From positions 124,001-188,000 of the forward strand of contig NZ_JAVFJJ010000007.1 of assembly GCF_030908245.1 (NCBI RefSeq): a stretch of DNA of 64,000 nucleotides, given 5' to 3'. This document shows, one piece after another, positions 57,348-64,000 of this stretch; positions within the stretch are counted from its first letter, which is position 1; each line of letters begins with the position of its first letter. Under the pieces are notes generated by a model. That model saw only the letters and a list, made by a program, of their open reading frames with translations, had not been told where the DNA came from and made no database searches. A program made the translations under genes and the position numbers. The stretch comes from Sinomonas sp. ASV322 (GTDB lineage: Bacteria; Actinomycetota; Actinomycetes; Actinomycetales; Micrococcaceae).

Positions 57348-57426
57348 GGGAAGGGCGCCCCCTGCGGGGAAGGGCGCCCCCTGCGGGGAAGGGCGCCCCT
57401 TGCGGGGAAGGGCGCCCCCTGCGGGA
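57348..57426. repeat. 19-bp tandem repeat, four copies
   Basis: Four copies of a 19-bp unit containing AAGGGCGCCCCCTGCGGGG start at about 57351, 57370, 57389 and 57408; copy three has a single base change (CCTT for CCCT). Each unit contains the palindromic GGGCGCCC. The array lies between the convergent TetR and LysE genes, with nothing else recognisable there. Confidence 0.9.
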
Positions 57427-57448
57427 AGCGCGTGTGGCCCCTCGCGGG

Positions 57449-58108
57449 CTACGCGTGCCGGGCCTCGAGCACCGCGGCGACGCCGAAGGCCCCGAGAACG
57501 GTCCCCGTCACGCGATCGATCCAGCGCCGGAACGTCGGGCCCTCGAGCCACTTCCGGAAGAAGTGCGCGGCCGCGACGATCGCGATGAACCACACGACGG
57601 CCTCGGCGTTGCTCACCACCGTGAGCATGAGCCCCATCCACACGGGCGGCACGCCCGGCACGAGGAACTGCGGGATGACGGCGATGCAGAACATGCCGTA
57701 CTTCGGGTTGAGCAGGTTCGAAACGAGGCCCTTGGCCCACGTGCGGCCGAGCGGTTCGTAGCTCAGGTGGGGAAGCCCGCGGACTGGCTGGCCGCCGTCG
57801 TCCGGTCCGGCGCCCTTGCGGAAGGAGGCGCGCCAGAGGCTCACGCCGAGCCACACCATGTACGCCGCCCCGGCGATGCGGAGAACGTCGTAGGCAACGG
57901 TCGAGACGGTCAAGAGCGCCGAAACGCCCGTCGCGGCCGCCGCGCCCCACACGAAGGCCCCCGAGATCATGCCGAACGCGGCCATGTACGCGTGGCGGCG
58001 ACCCTGGCTCAGGGTGTAGCGCAGCACGAGGGCGGTGTCGGTCCCGGGGATCACAGTGATGAGCGCGGCGAGCGCCGCAAAGCCCAGGAGGGAGTCTTGG
58101 AGCGTCAC
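57449..58108 (-). CDS. LysE family amino-acid exporter (RhtB-like)
   Basis: A 219-residue, six-helix exporter starting at GTG. The family start FAALAALITVIPGTDTALVL (the PGP motif is PGT here), AYMVWLGVSLWRASFRKG, and KGLVSNLLNPKYGMFCIAVI with the conserved LLNPK motif are diagnostic. Members export amino acids or homoserine lactone-type compounds; the substrate is unknown. It is divergent from the 101-residue hypothetical gene, 33 bp apart. Confidence 0.92.
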   Translation of the reverse strand: MTLQDSLLGFAALAALITVIPGTDTALVLRYTLSQGRRHAYMAAFGMISGAFVWGAAAATGVSALLTVSTVAYDVLRIAGAAYMVWLGVSLWRASFRKGAGPDDGGQPVRGLPHLSYEPLGRTWAKGLVSNLLNPKYGMFCIAVIPQFLVPGVPPVWMGLMLTVVSNAEAVVWFIAIVAAAHFFRKWLEGPTFRRWIDRVTGTVLGAFGVAAVLEARHA

Positions 58109-58141
58109 TTGTCAAGGATAGGGCCCGCCTAGAGTGGGGCT

Positions 58142-58447
58142 GTGCCCAGCTTCCGCGCCGTCCTCCAGATCACGGGCCTCCGCCCCGGCAACCCGCCCGA
58201 GCGGGTCATGCAGGCTGCCCAGGAAGCCCTCGCCTCGCGTCACCTCGTCGAGGCGACGAGCCTCGACATCGTGCGCGGGGTGCCGCAGATCACCTTGCGC
58301 TTCCTCGTCGAGGGCGCGTCCGACGACGACGAAGCGGCCCTCGCGCGCGAATCCGCCTATGCGATGCATGACGCCGTCGAGGAGGTCGCGACGACGGGCG
58401 TCCTCCGGGTGCTGCGCCGGCGGCGGGGGAAATGGCTCCCTGTCTAG
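58142..58447 (+). CDS. Small hypothetical protein
   Basis: A 101-residue protein starting at GTG, unrecognised. The predicted pattern is alpha/beta: FRAVLQITGLRPGNPPERVM, then a helix QAAQEALASRHLVEAT, a strand VRGVPQITLRFLVEG, a long helix EAALARESAYAMHDAVEEVA and a basic C-terminus RRRRGKWLPV. There is no signal or membrane segment. Codon composition matches neighbours, which supports a real gene. A perfect palindrome begins 4 bp after the stop. Confidence 0.7.
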   Translation: MPSFRAVLQITGLRPGNPPERVMQAAQEALASRHLVEATSLDIVRGVPQITLRFLVEGASDDDEAALARESAYAMHDAVEEVATTGVLRVLRRRRGKWLPV

Positions 58448-58450
58448 TCA

Positions 58451-58508
58451 TCGACTGCTCCGTAACTGTCGTTATGGACGCGCAAAACGACAGTTACGGA
58501 GCAGTCGA
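58451..58508. repeat. Perfect 23-bp palindrome with 12-nt loop
   Basis: Arms 58451-58473 and 58486-58508 are exactly complementary over 23 bp. It sits in the 67-bp gap between two convergent genes (small hypothetical protein and macrodomain protein), leaving only a few bases on either side. There is no T-run. A very stable hairpin would form in either transcript, so a bidirectional terminator or a mobile REP-like repeat are the options. Confidence 0.93.
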
Positions 58509-58514
58509 TGTGGA

Positions 58515-59021
58515 TTACGCCGCGGCCGTGAACACCTCGGCCATGTCCGGCGTGAACAGGACGAATTCGACGAGCTGGACGGCTTTGGTCTCAGCCTCGC
58601 GGATGGCGTCGATCGCGGTGCGGGCTACGACCCGCGCGTCCCATCCGTAGACGCCGGCCGAGATCGCGGGGAACGCGATCGAGGCGGCGCCGAGCCGGTC
58701 GGCGAGGGCGAGGCTCTCGGCGAAGGCCGACTGCAGCAGATGCGGGCTGCGCTGGCCCGCGTGCCAATTGGGGCCCACGGTGTGGATGATCCATCGAGCG
58801 TGAAGCTTGAACCCGGGTGTCGCGACGGCTTGGCCGACGGGGAGCCCGTCGCGGTACTCCTTCGCACGCAGTTCTCGGCATGCGGCAAGGAGCTCGGGGC
58901 CCGCCGCACGGTGGATGGCGCCGTCGACACCGCCGCCGCCGAGGAGCGAGCTGTTGGCGGCATTGACGATCGCGTCGACGTGACGCGTGGTGATGTCACC
59001 CGTGACGATGTCGATCTTCAT
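58515..59021 (-). CDS. O-acetyl-ADP-ribose deacetylase (macrodomain)
   Basis: A 168-residue macrodomain protein of the YmdB/MacroD type that hydrolyses O-acetyl-ADP-ribose or removes mono-ADP-ribose. MKIDIVTGDITTRHVDAIVN, then AANSSLLGGGGVDGAIHRAA, give the substrate loop and catalytic Asn/Asp; later IHTVGPNW and FPAISAGVYGWD close the ADP-ribose site. The length is normal for a stand-alone macrodomain. It lies between the palindrome and the pseudouridine synthase gene. Confidence 0.94.
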   Translation of the reverse strand: MKIDIVTGDITTRHVDAIVNAANSSLLGGGGVDGAIHRAAGPELLAACRELRAKEYRDGLPVGQAVATPGFKLHARWIIHTVGPNWHAGQRSPHLLQSAFAESLALADRLGAASIAFPAISAGVYGWDARVVARTAIDAIREAETKAVQLVEFVLFTPDMAEVFTAAA

Positions 59022-59096
59022 GGCTCCAGTGTGGCCCACATCTGAAGGCCCGCCAATGGCGCGGCCGGGGGCCCGCGACGTCCGCGACGGGGGCTG

Positions 59097-60080
59097 TCAG
59101 GCGGTCGGCTGGACCGCCGGCGGGGCCTCGCGGAGCGTAAGCCTGCTGCGGAATTCGGTCTCTTCACGCGTGAACGGGTCGCGGAACCGGATGGCGCGGG
59201 CGAGGAGTTGGAGGGGACGGCCGTAGTCGTCGGGGGCCTTGTCGAGGAGCACGGGGTAGAAGGGGTCGTGCATGATCCCGGCGCCGAGGCCGGCCATGTG
59301 GACGCGGAGCTGATGGGTCTTGCCGGTGCGCGGTTCGAGCCGGAAGAGCGCGCGGATCCTGGGCGAGCCGTCTTCGCCCGGATGTGGCGCCGTGCGCACG
59401 AGCTCGATGCGCGTCTCGGCGTTCGGCTCGCCCTCGACGACCTCGGCGAGGAGGTAGTCGCGCGACTTCATCATGCGGTTGCGCACGACGACGGGCGCGG
59501 CGAACCGCTCGAGGGGAGCTCCGCCGTCGCACGCTGCGCCTGGGGACCCCAGCAAGGAGACGCACTCGTACTCCTTCTGCACGGCCCGTCGCTCGAACAG
59601 CACCTGGTACTTACCGCGCGTCTCGGGGTTGACGGCGAAGAGCAGGACGCCCGCGGTCATGCGGTCGAGGCGGTGCATCGGCACGAGGTCGGGGAGGGCG
59701 AGCTCGTTGCGGAGACGCACGAGCGCGGACTCCTGGATGTAGGCGCCGCCCGGCGTCGTGGGGAGGAAATGCGGCTTGTCGACGACGACGAGGTGGTCGT
59801 CGCGGTGCAGGACGGCCAGCTCGAACGGGATCCGCTCCTCCGCGGGAAGCGTCCGGTAATACCAGATGAAGGTGTGCTCGTCGAGCGGGGTGCCCCGATG
59901 CAGCGGCAAGCCGTCCGCGCCGACGATCTCGCCGTTGTCGAACCTCTGGAGGATCCCCTCGGGGTCGATGTGGCCCCAGCGGTGCAGCATGTAGTCGAGC
60001 GCGGTCTCCCATGGCCCCGCCGCGGGCAGGCGAAGGCGCGTCGCGTTGACGCCGTCGCGCACGGGAAGGGGGGATGACAC
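59097..60080 (-). CDS. RluA family pseudouridine synthase
   Basis: A 327-residue enzyme that isomerises uridine in rRNA or tRNA. GTG at 60080 gives VSSPLPVRDGVNATRLRLPA; ATG at 60116 is an alternative and neither has a good Shine-Dalgarno. An S4-like N-terminal region (ALDYMLHRWGHIDPEGILQR) precedes the catalytic motif HRLDRMTAGVLLFAV with the nucleophilic Asp, and LEPRTGKTHQLRVHMAGLG is the late family motif. The exact target is uncertain; the subgroup (cf. RluA/RluC) is not resolvable here. Divergent from ppc. Confidence 0.9.
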   Translation of the reverse strand: MSSPLPVRDGVNATRLRLPAAGPWETALDYMLHRWGHIDPEGILQRFDNGEIVGADGLPLHRGTPLDEHTFIWYYRTLPAEERIPFELAVLHRDDHLVVVDKPHFLPTTPGGAYIQESALVRLRNELALPDLVPMHRLDRMTAGVLLFAVNPETRGKYQVLFERRAVQKEYECVSLLGSPGAACDGGAPLERFAAPVVVRNRMMKSRDYLLAEVVEGEPNAETRIELVRTAPHPGEDGSPRIRALFRLEPRTGKTHQLRVHMAGLGAGIMHDPFYPVLLDKAPDDYGRPLQLLARAIRFRDPFTREETEFRSRLTLREAPPAVQPTA

Positions 60081-60229
60081 GCTGTTAAGGATATCTGGGG
60101 TGCGCACTCCCAGCATGCGGACCCCGCGCGCGATGCGGCGGGGGCTGCGGTATTGTCAAGCGCTGGAATGTCCTCCGGCTCACAGTATCCGGCGTCGCGT
60201 ACGAGCCCCGATCCCTGTGGAGTGCCCGC

Positions 60230-63046
60230 ATGCCCTTCTCCGACGTGACTTCTGGCCCCGGCCCCGCCGCCGAGCTGCGGGCGGACGTCCGCCGCGTCTC
60301 GACGCTCCTCGGCGAATCCCTCGTACGGCAGCACGGTCCCGAGCTCTTGCGCCTCGTCGAGGAAGTGCGCCTCCTGACGAAGGAGTCCAAGGAGGCGGCG
60401 CGCGGCGGGGCGGGCGCGCTCGGCCCGTGGAACGCGGCCGACGTCGCCGCCCAGGTCCGCGAGCTCCTCGCCTCCCTGCCGCTCATCGAGGCGACCGAGC
60501 TCGTGCGCGCGTTCGCGTTCTACTTCCACCTCGCGAACGCCGCCGAGCAGCTGCACCGCGTCCGCGAGCTCGGATCGCGCGCCGAGGACGAGGGGTGGCT
60601 TGCCGCCGCCGTGCGGGACATCGCGGAGCGGGCCGGCTCGCGGTCGCTTCAGGAGGTCGTCGACGAGCTCGACGTGCGGCCCGTCTTCACGGCCCATCCG
60701 ACCGAGGCGTCCCGCCGATCGGTGCTCGACAAGCTGCGCGCCGTCTCGAAGATCCTCGCCGTCCCGTCCGCGGAGGGCACAACGCTGCGCCGCCGTCAGG
60801 ACCGCCACCTCGCCGAGATCATCGACCAGATGTGGCAGACCGACGAGCTGCGCCAAGTCCGCCCGACTCCCGTCGACGAGGCCCGCAACGCCGTCTACTA
60901 CCTCGGGCAGATCCTTTCGGGGCCGCTCCCCGAGGTCCTCGACGACCTTGCGGGCCTCCTCGCCGAGCACGGCGTGACCCTCCCGGCGTCGTCGTCGCCC
61001 CTTCGCTTCGGATCGTGGATCGGCGGGGACCGCGACGGCAACCCCAATGTGACGCCCGAGGTGACGCGCGAGATCCTTGCGCTCCAAAGCCAGCAGGCCG
61101 TGCGGATCGCGGTGCAGCTCGTGGACGAGCTCATCAGCATGCTCTCCAACTCGACTGCGCTCACGGGGGTCGAGCAGGAGCTCCTCGACTCGATCGACGC
61201 CGATCTCGCGAAGCTGCCGGGCCTCGACAAGCGCGTCCTCGAGATCAACGCCCAGGAGCCGTACCGGCTCAAGCTCACGTGCATCAAGGCGAAGCTCCTC
61301 AACACGGGCCGCCGCGTCGCGGCCGGGACGCCGCACGAGCCAGGCCGCGACTACGCTGCGACGACGCAGCTCGCGGAGGACCTCGCCGTGCTCGACCGCT
61401 CCCTCCGCGAGCACGCGGCGCAGCTCGCGGCCGACGGCGTGCTGGCCACCGTGCGCCGCGTCGTCGCGTCGTTCGGGCTGCACCTCGCGACGGTCGACAT
61501 CCGTGAGCACGCGGACTACCACCACGAGGCCGTCGGGCTGCTCCTGGACCCGCTCGCCGAGCTCTCGCGGCGCTATCTCGACCTCCCGCGCGCCGAGCGC
61601 CGCCGAATCCTCGCGCTCGAGCTCGGCAGCCGCCGTCCGCTGTCGGGCCATCCCGTGGAACTGCCCGGCCACGCCGCGCGGGTGTACGAGACGATGCGCG
61701 TCATCCGGCAGGCCCGCCGCGTGTACGGGCCCGACGTCATCGAGACCTATATCGTGTCGATGACGCGCGGCGCCGACGACGTCCTCGCCCCCGCGCTCCT
61801 CGCTCGCGAGGCCGGCCTCGTGCGGCTGCACGGCGAGGCGCCGTACGCGCACATCGGCTTCGCGCCCCTCCTCGAGACGGTCGAGGAGCTCCGCGCGTCG
61901 GCGGAGATCATCGACCAGCTGCTCTCCGAGCCCGCGTATCGCGAGATCGTGCGGCTGCGCGGCGACGTGCAGGAGGTCATGCTCGGGTACTCGGACTCCA
62001 ACAAGGAGTCCGGCGTGCTCACGAGCCAATGGGAGATCCACAAGACCCAGCGCAAGCTGCGCGACGTCGCGGCCCGTCACGGCGTCCGGCTGCGGCTGTT
62101 CCACGGCCGCGGCGGGTCCGTGGGCCGAGGCGGCGGGCCGACGTACGACGCGATCATGGCCCAGCCGAACGGCGTCCTCGAAGGCGAGATCAAGTTCACC
62201 GAGCAGGGCGAGGTCATCAGCGACAAGTACTCGCTGCCCGAGCTCGCGCGCGAGAATCTCGAGCTCTCCCTCGCCGCCGTCATGCGCGGCTCCGCCCTTC
62301 ACCGCACCCCGCGTACGACCGTCGACGAGCGCGAGCGCTACGGCGAGCTCATGGACCTCATCTCCGACGCGGCGTTCGTCCGCTACCGGAAGCTCATCGA
62401 GGATCCGGACCTGCCGGCCTACTTCGTTGCGTCGACTCCCGTCGAGCAGCTCGGGCAGCTCAACATCGGCTCGCGCCCGTCGAAGCGCCCCGACTCGGGG
62501 GCCGGGCTCGAGGGGCTGCGCGCGATTCCGTGGGTCTTCGGATGGACGCAGTCGCGGCAGATCATCCCGGGCTGGTTCGGCGTCGGCTCCGGCCTCCGCG
62601 CCGCGCGCGAAGCCGGGAAGGACGCCGAGCTCCGCGAACTCCAGGAGCGGTGGCCGTTCTTCCAGTCCGTCATGTCGAACGTCGAGATGATGCTCGCGAA
62701 GACGGATCTCGACATCGCCTCGCACTATGTGTCCACGCTCGTCCCGCCCGCGCTGCACCACCTCTTCGGGGACATCCGGGCCGAGTATGAGCTCACGGTG
62801 ATCGAGCTGCGCCGGCTCACGGGAGAGGATGAGCTTCTCGACGCGTCACCCACCCTCAAGCGCACGCTCGAGATCCGCGACCAGTACCTCGACCCGATCA
62901 GCTACCTCCAGGTCGAGCTCCTGCGCCGCATCCGCGAGGCCGGCGACGCTGGGGGCCTCCGCGAGGGCGAGATCGACGAGCGCCTCCAGCGCGCGCTGCT
63001 CATCACCATCAATGGCGTCGCGGCGGGACTGCGCAACACTGGCTGA
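60230..63046 (+). CDS. ppc: Phosphoenolpyruvate carboxylase
   Basis: A 938-residue anaplerotic enzyme fixing bicarbonate onto PEP to make oxaloacetate. The catalytic His is in [12 protein letters not shown] (near residue 155), the PEP/Mg region is [15 protein letters not shown], the flexible-loop residues are in [12 protein letters not shown] (near 590) and [16 protein letters not shown] (near 625). The C-terminus ends [12 protein letters not shown] as usual. ATG at 60230 is preceded by GGAG. Together with aceA/aceB this marks organic-acid and C2 metabolism in the window. Confidence 0.97.
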   Translation: MPFSDVTSGPGPAAELRADVRRVSTLLGESLVRQHGPELLRLVEEVRLLTKESKEAARGGAGALGPWNAADVAAQVRELLASLPLIEATELVRAFAFYFHLANAAEQLHRVRELGSRAEDEGWLAAAVRDIAERAGSRSLQEVVDELDVRPVFTAHPTEASRRSVLDKLRAVSKILAVPSAEGTTLRRRQDRHLAEIIDQMWQTDELRQVRPTPVDEARNAVYYLGQILSGPLPEVLDDLAGLLAEHGVTLPASSSPLRFGSWIGGDRDGNPNVTPEVTREILALQSQQAVRIAVQLVDELISMLSNSTALTGVEQELLDSIDADLAKLPGLDKRVLEINAQEPYRLKLTCIKAKLLNTGRRVAAGTPHEPGRDYAATTQLAEDLAVLDRSLREHAAQLAADGVLATVRRVVASFGLHLATVDIREHADYHHEAVGLLLDPLAELSRRYLDLPRAERRRILALELGSRRPLSGHPVELPGHAARVYETMRVIRQARRVYGPDVIETYIVSMTRGADDVLAPALLAREAGLVRLHGEAPYAHIGFAPLLETVEELRASAEIIDQLLSEPAYREIVRLRGDVQEVMLGYSDSNKESGVLTSQWEIHKTQRKLRDVAARHGVRLRLFHGRGGSVGRGGGPTYDAIMAQPNGVLEGEIKFTEQGEVISDKYSLPELARENLELSLAAVMRGSALHRTPRTTVDERERYGELMDLISDAAFVRYRKLIEDPDLPAYFVASTPVEQLGQLNIGSRPSKRPDSGAGLEGLRAIPWVFGWTQSRQIIPGWFGVGSGLRAAREAGKDAELRELQERWPFFQSVMSNVEMMLAKTDLDIASHYVSTLVPPALHHLFGDIRAEYELTVIELRRLTGEDELLDASPTLKRTLEIRDQYLDPISYLQVELLRRIREAGDAGGLREGEIDERLQRALLITINGVAAGLRNTG

Positions 63047-63236
63047 GCCCGGCTGAACTGCCCATCGATCCTGCGGTTCTCCGGACCTTGATGTCCGCTG
63101 TGGCCCGGGCCAAGCTGGTCTCAGGTGGTCCACGGGCTGCGCCGTCACGGTCGCGGGGTGCGCGCGCCGCGAACGTGTCGATGCGAGCGAGGGGCCACCC
63201 CCAGGCCTTCAGGCAGGAGAGGGAGGGCGGGTTGTC

Positions 63237-63656
63237 ATGTCAGACATGACCAAATGGTTCGAGGGGCGCAGGACCCCGTTCGACCTGATCGAGCGGCTCT
63301 TCGAGGGCGACGTCGCGTCCGGGGCGATCAAGGTCGAGCAGGTGATCGACGGCGACGCCTTGGTCGTGCGCGCCGAGCTGCCTGGAATCGACCCCGAGAA
63401 GGACGTCGACGTGAGCGTCTCGGGCGGCGAGCTGCGGATCAACGCGCATCGCGAGGAGAAGATCGAGTACAAGGAGCGCGGGAGCTACCGATCCGAGTTC
63501 CGGTATGGCTCGCTGTCGCGCACGCTTCCGCTGCCCAAGGGGGCGAAGGAGGGTGACGTCACGGCGAGCTACAAGGACGGCGTCCTCGAGGTCCGCGTGC
63601 CGATTCCGGTTCAGCCCGCTGGCGCGGGCACGAAGATCGAGGTGAAGCGGGGGTAG
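63237..63656 (+). CDS. Hsp20/alpha-crystallin small heat-shock protein
   Basis: A 139-residue chaperone. The alpha-crystallin domain spans about residues 35-130: DALVVRAELPGIDPEKDVDV, GGELRINAHREEKIEYKERG, then SEFRYGSLSRTLPLP and ASYKDGVLEVRVPI. The C-terminal tail lacks a clear I-x-I/V motif, which is a minor divergence. GGAGGG lies upstream. In the 190-bp gap after ppc I see no HspR (HAIR) site. Confidence 0.93.
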   Translation: MSDMTKWFEGRRTPFDLIERLFEGDVASGAIKVEQVIDGDALVVRAELPGIDPEKDVDVSVSGGELRINAHREEKIEYKERGSYRSEFRYGSLSRTLPLPKGAKEGDVTASYKDGVLEVRVPIPVQPAGAGTKIEVKRG

Positions 63657-63780
63657 TCTCCGGGGCGCGGCGTGTGGCAAATTCGGGGGCGCGTCACAGT
63701 CCACTCACTGGCAGCAGCCGTACGCTGGCAGTGTGGCGGCGTGGGGGCCGTGGCCGCCTCGGTCTGAAGTGGAGGTTGCG

Positions 63781-64000
63781 ATGATTCGCTTCGCAGGGCC
63801 GGGTATGGGAGTCGTGTGGCTCGCGATTCTGCTGGTCCTGATCTTGGCCGTTCTCGTGGTAATCACGGTGCGCCTGTTCGTGATGCAGCCATGGCGGCCC
63901 TCAAGGCAGGTTCCCCTTGGGGCTGTCCCGCCCGGAGCCGTCCCGCCCGGGGCAGTTCCTTCAATGCCGGGGCACGCGCCCACCAGCCCGCATCCCGGGT
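63781..64000 (+). CDS. Partial proline-rich single-pass membrane protein
   Basis: ATG at 63781 follows GTGGAGG and opens a frame that runs off the window edge (73 codons seen). The start MIRFAGPGMGVVWLAILLVL continues as a transmembrane helix ILAVLVVITVRLFVM, then WRPSRQVPLG and a repeated PPGAVPPGAVP stretch. The repeat recurs as GTCCCGCCCGGAGCC-like DNA units. I do not recognise a family; a SHOCT-type C-terminus is common in such proteins but lies outside the window. Confidence 0.65.
   Translation, partial: MIRFAGPGMGVVWLAILLVLILAVLVVITVRLFVMQPWRPSRQVPLGAVPPGAVPPGAVPSMPGHAPTSPHPG

Noticed and set aside
57348-57426. CRISPR array
   Set aside because: The 19-bp units are directly contiguous with no spacers and no cas genes are nearby; it is a simple tandem repeat.
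59657-62761. A 1034-codon open frame on the minus strand antisense to ppc
   Set aside because: It lies wholly opposite the well-supported PEP carboxylase and pseudouridine synthase genes. Its product is Arg/Glu/Leu/Val-rich with no domain, as expected from a GC-rich gene read in the complementary frame.

Overview
The window is a GC-rich actinobacterial chromosome segment, most likely from the Micrococcaceae (Arthrobacter/Sinomonas-like). Supporting signs are strong G/C at third codon positions, a class E sortase beside a small IYRALW-type membrane protein, a RamB-type regulator divergent from aceA, a MctP/DUF3311 pair, a DUF1918 gene, and a candidate DtxR/IdeR iron box. There is no transposase, integrase, phage gene, rRNA, tRNA or CRISPR array. 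Species assignment is inference.

Layout. 1-2.9 kb: partial methyltransferase, DUF1918 protein, a baeRF2/Vms1-like release-factor homologue and an aldo/keto reductase. 3.0-6.5 kb: secreted SGNH hydrolase, divergent class E sortase with two small companion genes, and a CPBP membrane protease. 6.5-21.4 kb: a long, almost gapless surface-polysaccharide locus. It encodes a BY-kinase/Wzz copolymerase, LMW phosphatase, secreted BNR-repeat protein, initiating sugar transferase, Wzx flippase, sugar epimerase, three glycosyltransferases, acyltransferase, Wzy-like polymerase and DUF4012 protein. It ends with a small LANTG surface protein and a strong hairpin terminator. Base and codon use here is visibly less GC-biased than in the flanks.

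21.5-37.9 kb: DsbA/FrnE-like oxidoreductase, acyl-CoA dehydrogenase, the glyoxylate pair aceB and aceA with divergent ramB, a CGNR regulator, a queuosine-precursor transporter close to tgt, an MHS-family carboxylate transporter, a serine hydrolase and the DUF3311/MctP carboxylate symporter. 38-42.4 kb: mostly housekeeping or hypothetical genes (DUF4916/NUDIX-like, VOC, YdeI-like, acylphosphatase, MBL hydrolase). 42.4-47.7 kb: an FbpABC-type ferric iron importer behind a DtxR/IdeR-like box, followed by a GH76 hydrolase. 47.9-50 kb: an SDR/acyl-CoA dehydrogenase operon. 50-55.2 kb: isoaspartyl peptidase, RpiR regulator and a GluABCD-type amino-acid ABC transporter in one operon. 55.2-64 kb: DUF1684, a membrane module with divergent TetR, LysE exporter, macrodomain protein, RluA-type pseudouridine synthase, PEP carboxylase, Hsp20 and a truncated membrane protein.

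Two themes connect genes. First, cell-surface construction: the sortase at 4.2 kb and its predicted LAxTG substrate at 20.8 kb bracket the polysaccharide locus. Second, organic-acid metabolism: carboxylate uptake (two transporters), the glyoxylate shunt with its regulator, and PEP carboxylase anaplerosis. Several intergenic repeats (a perfect 23-bp palindrome, a 19-bp-period GGGACGG array and a 19-bp tandem repeat) are not explained by the genes. I found no clearly new defence or mobile system. The best candidates for undescribed biology are the sortase-polysaccharide module with its BNR and LANTG proteins, and the isoaspartyl peptidase/RpiR/ABC operon.
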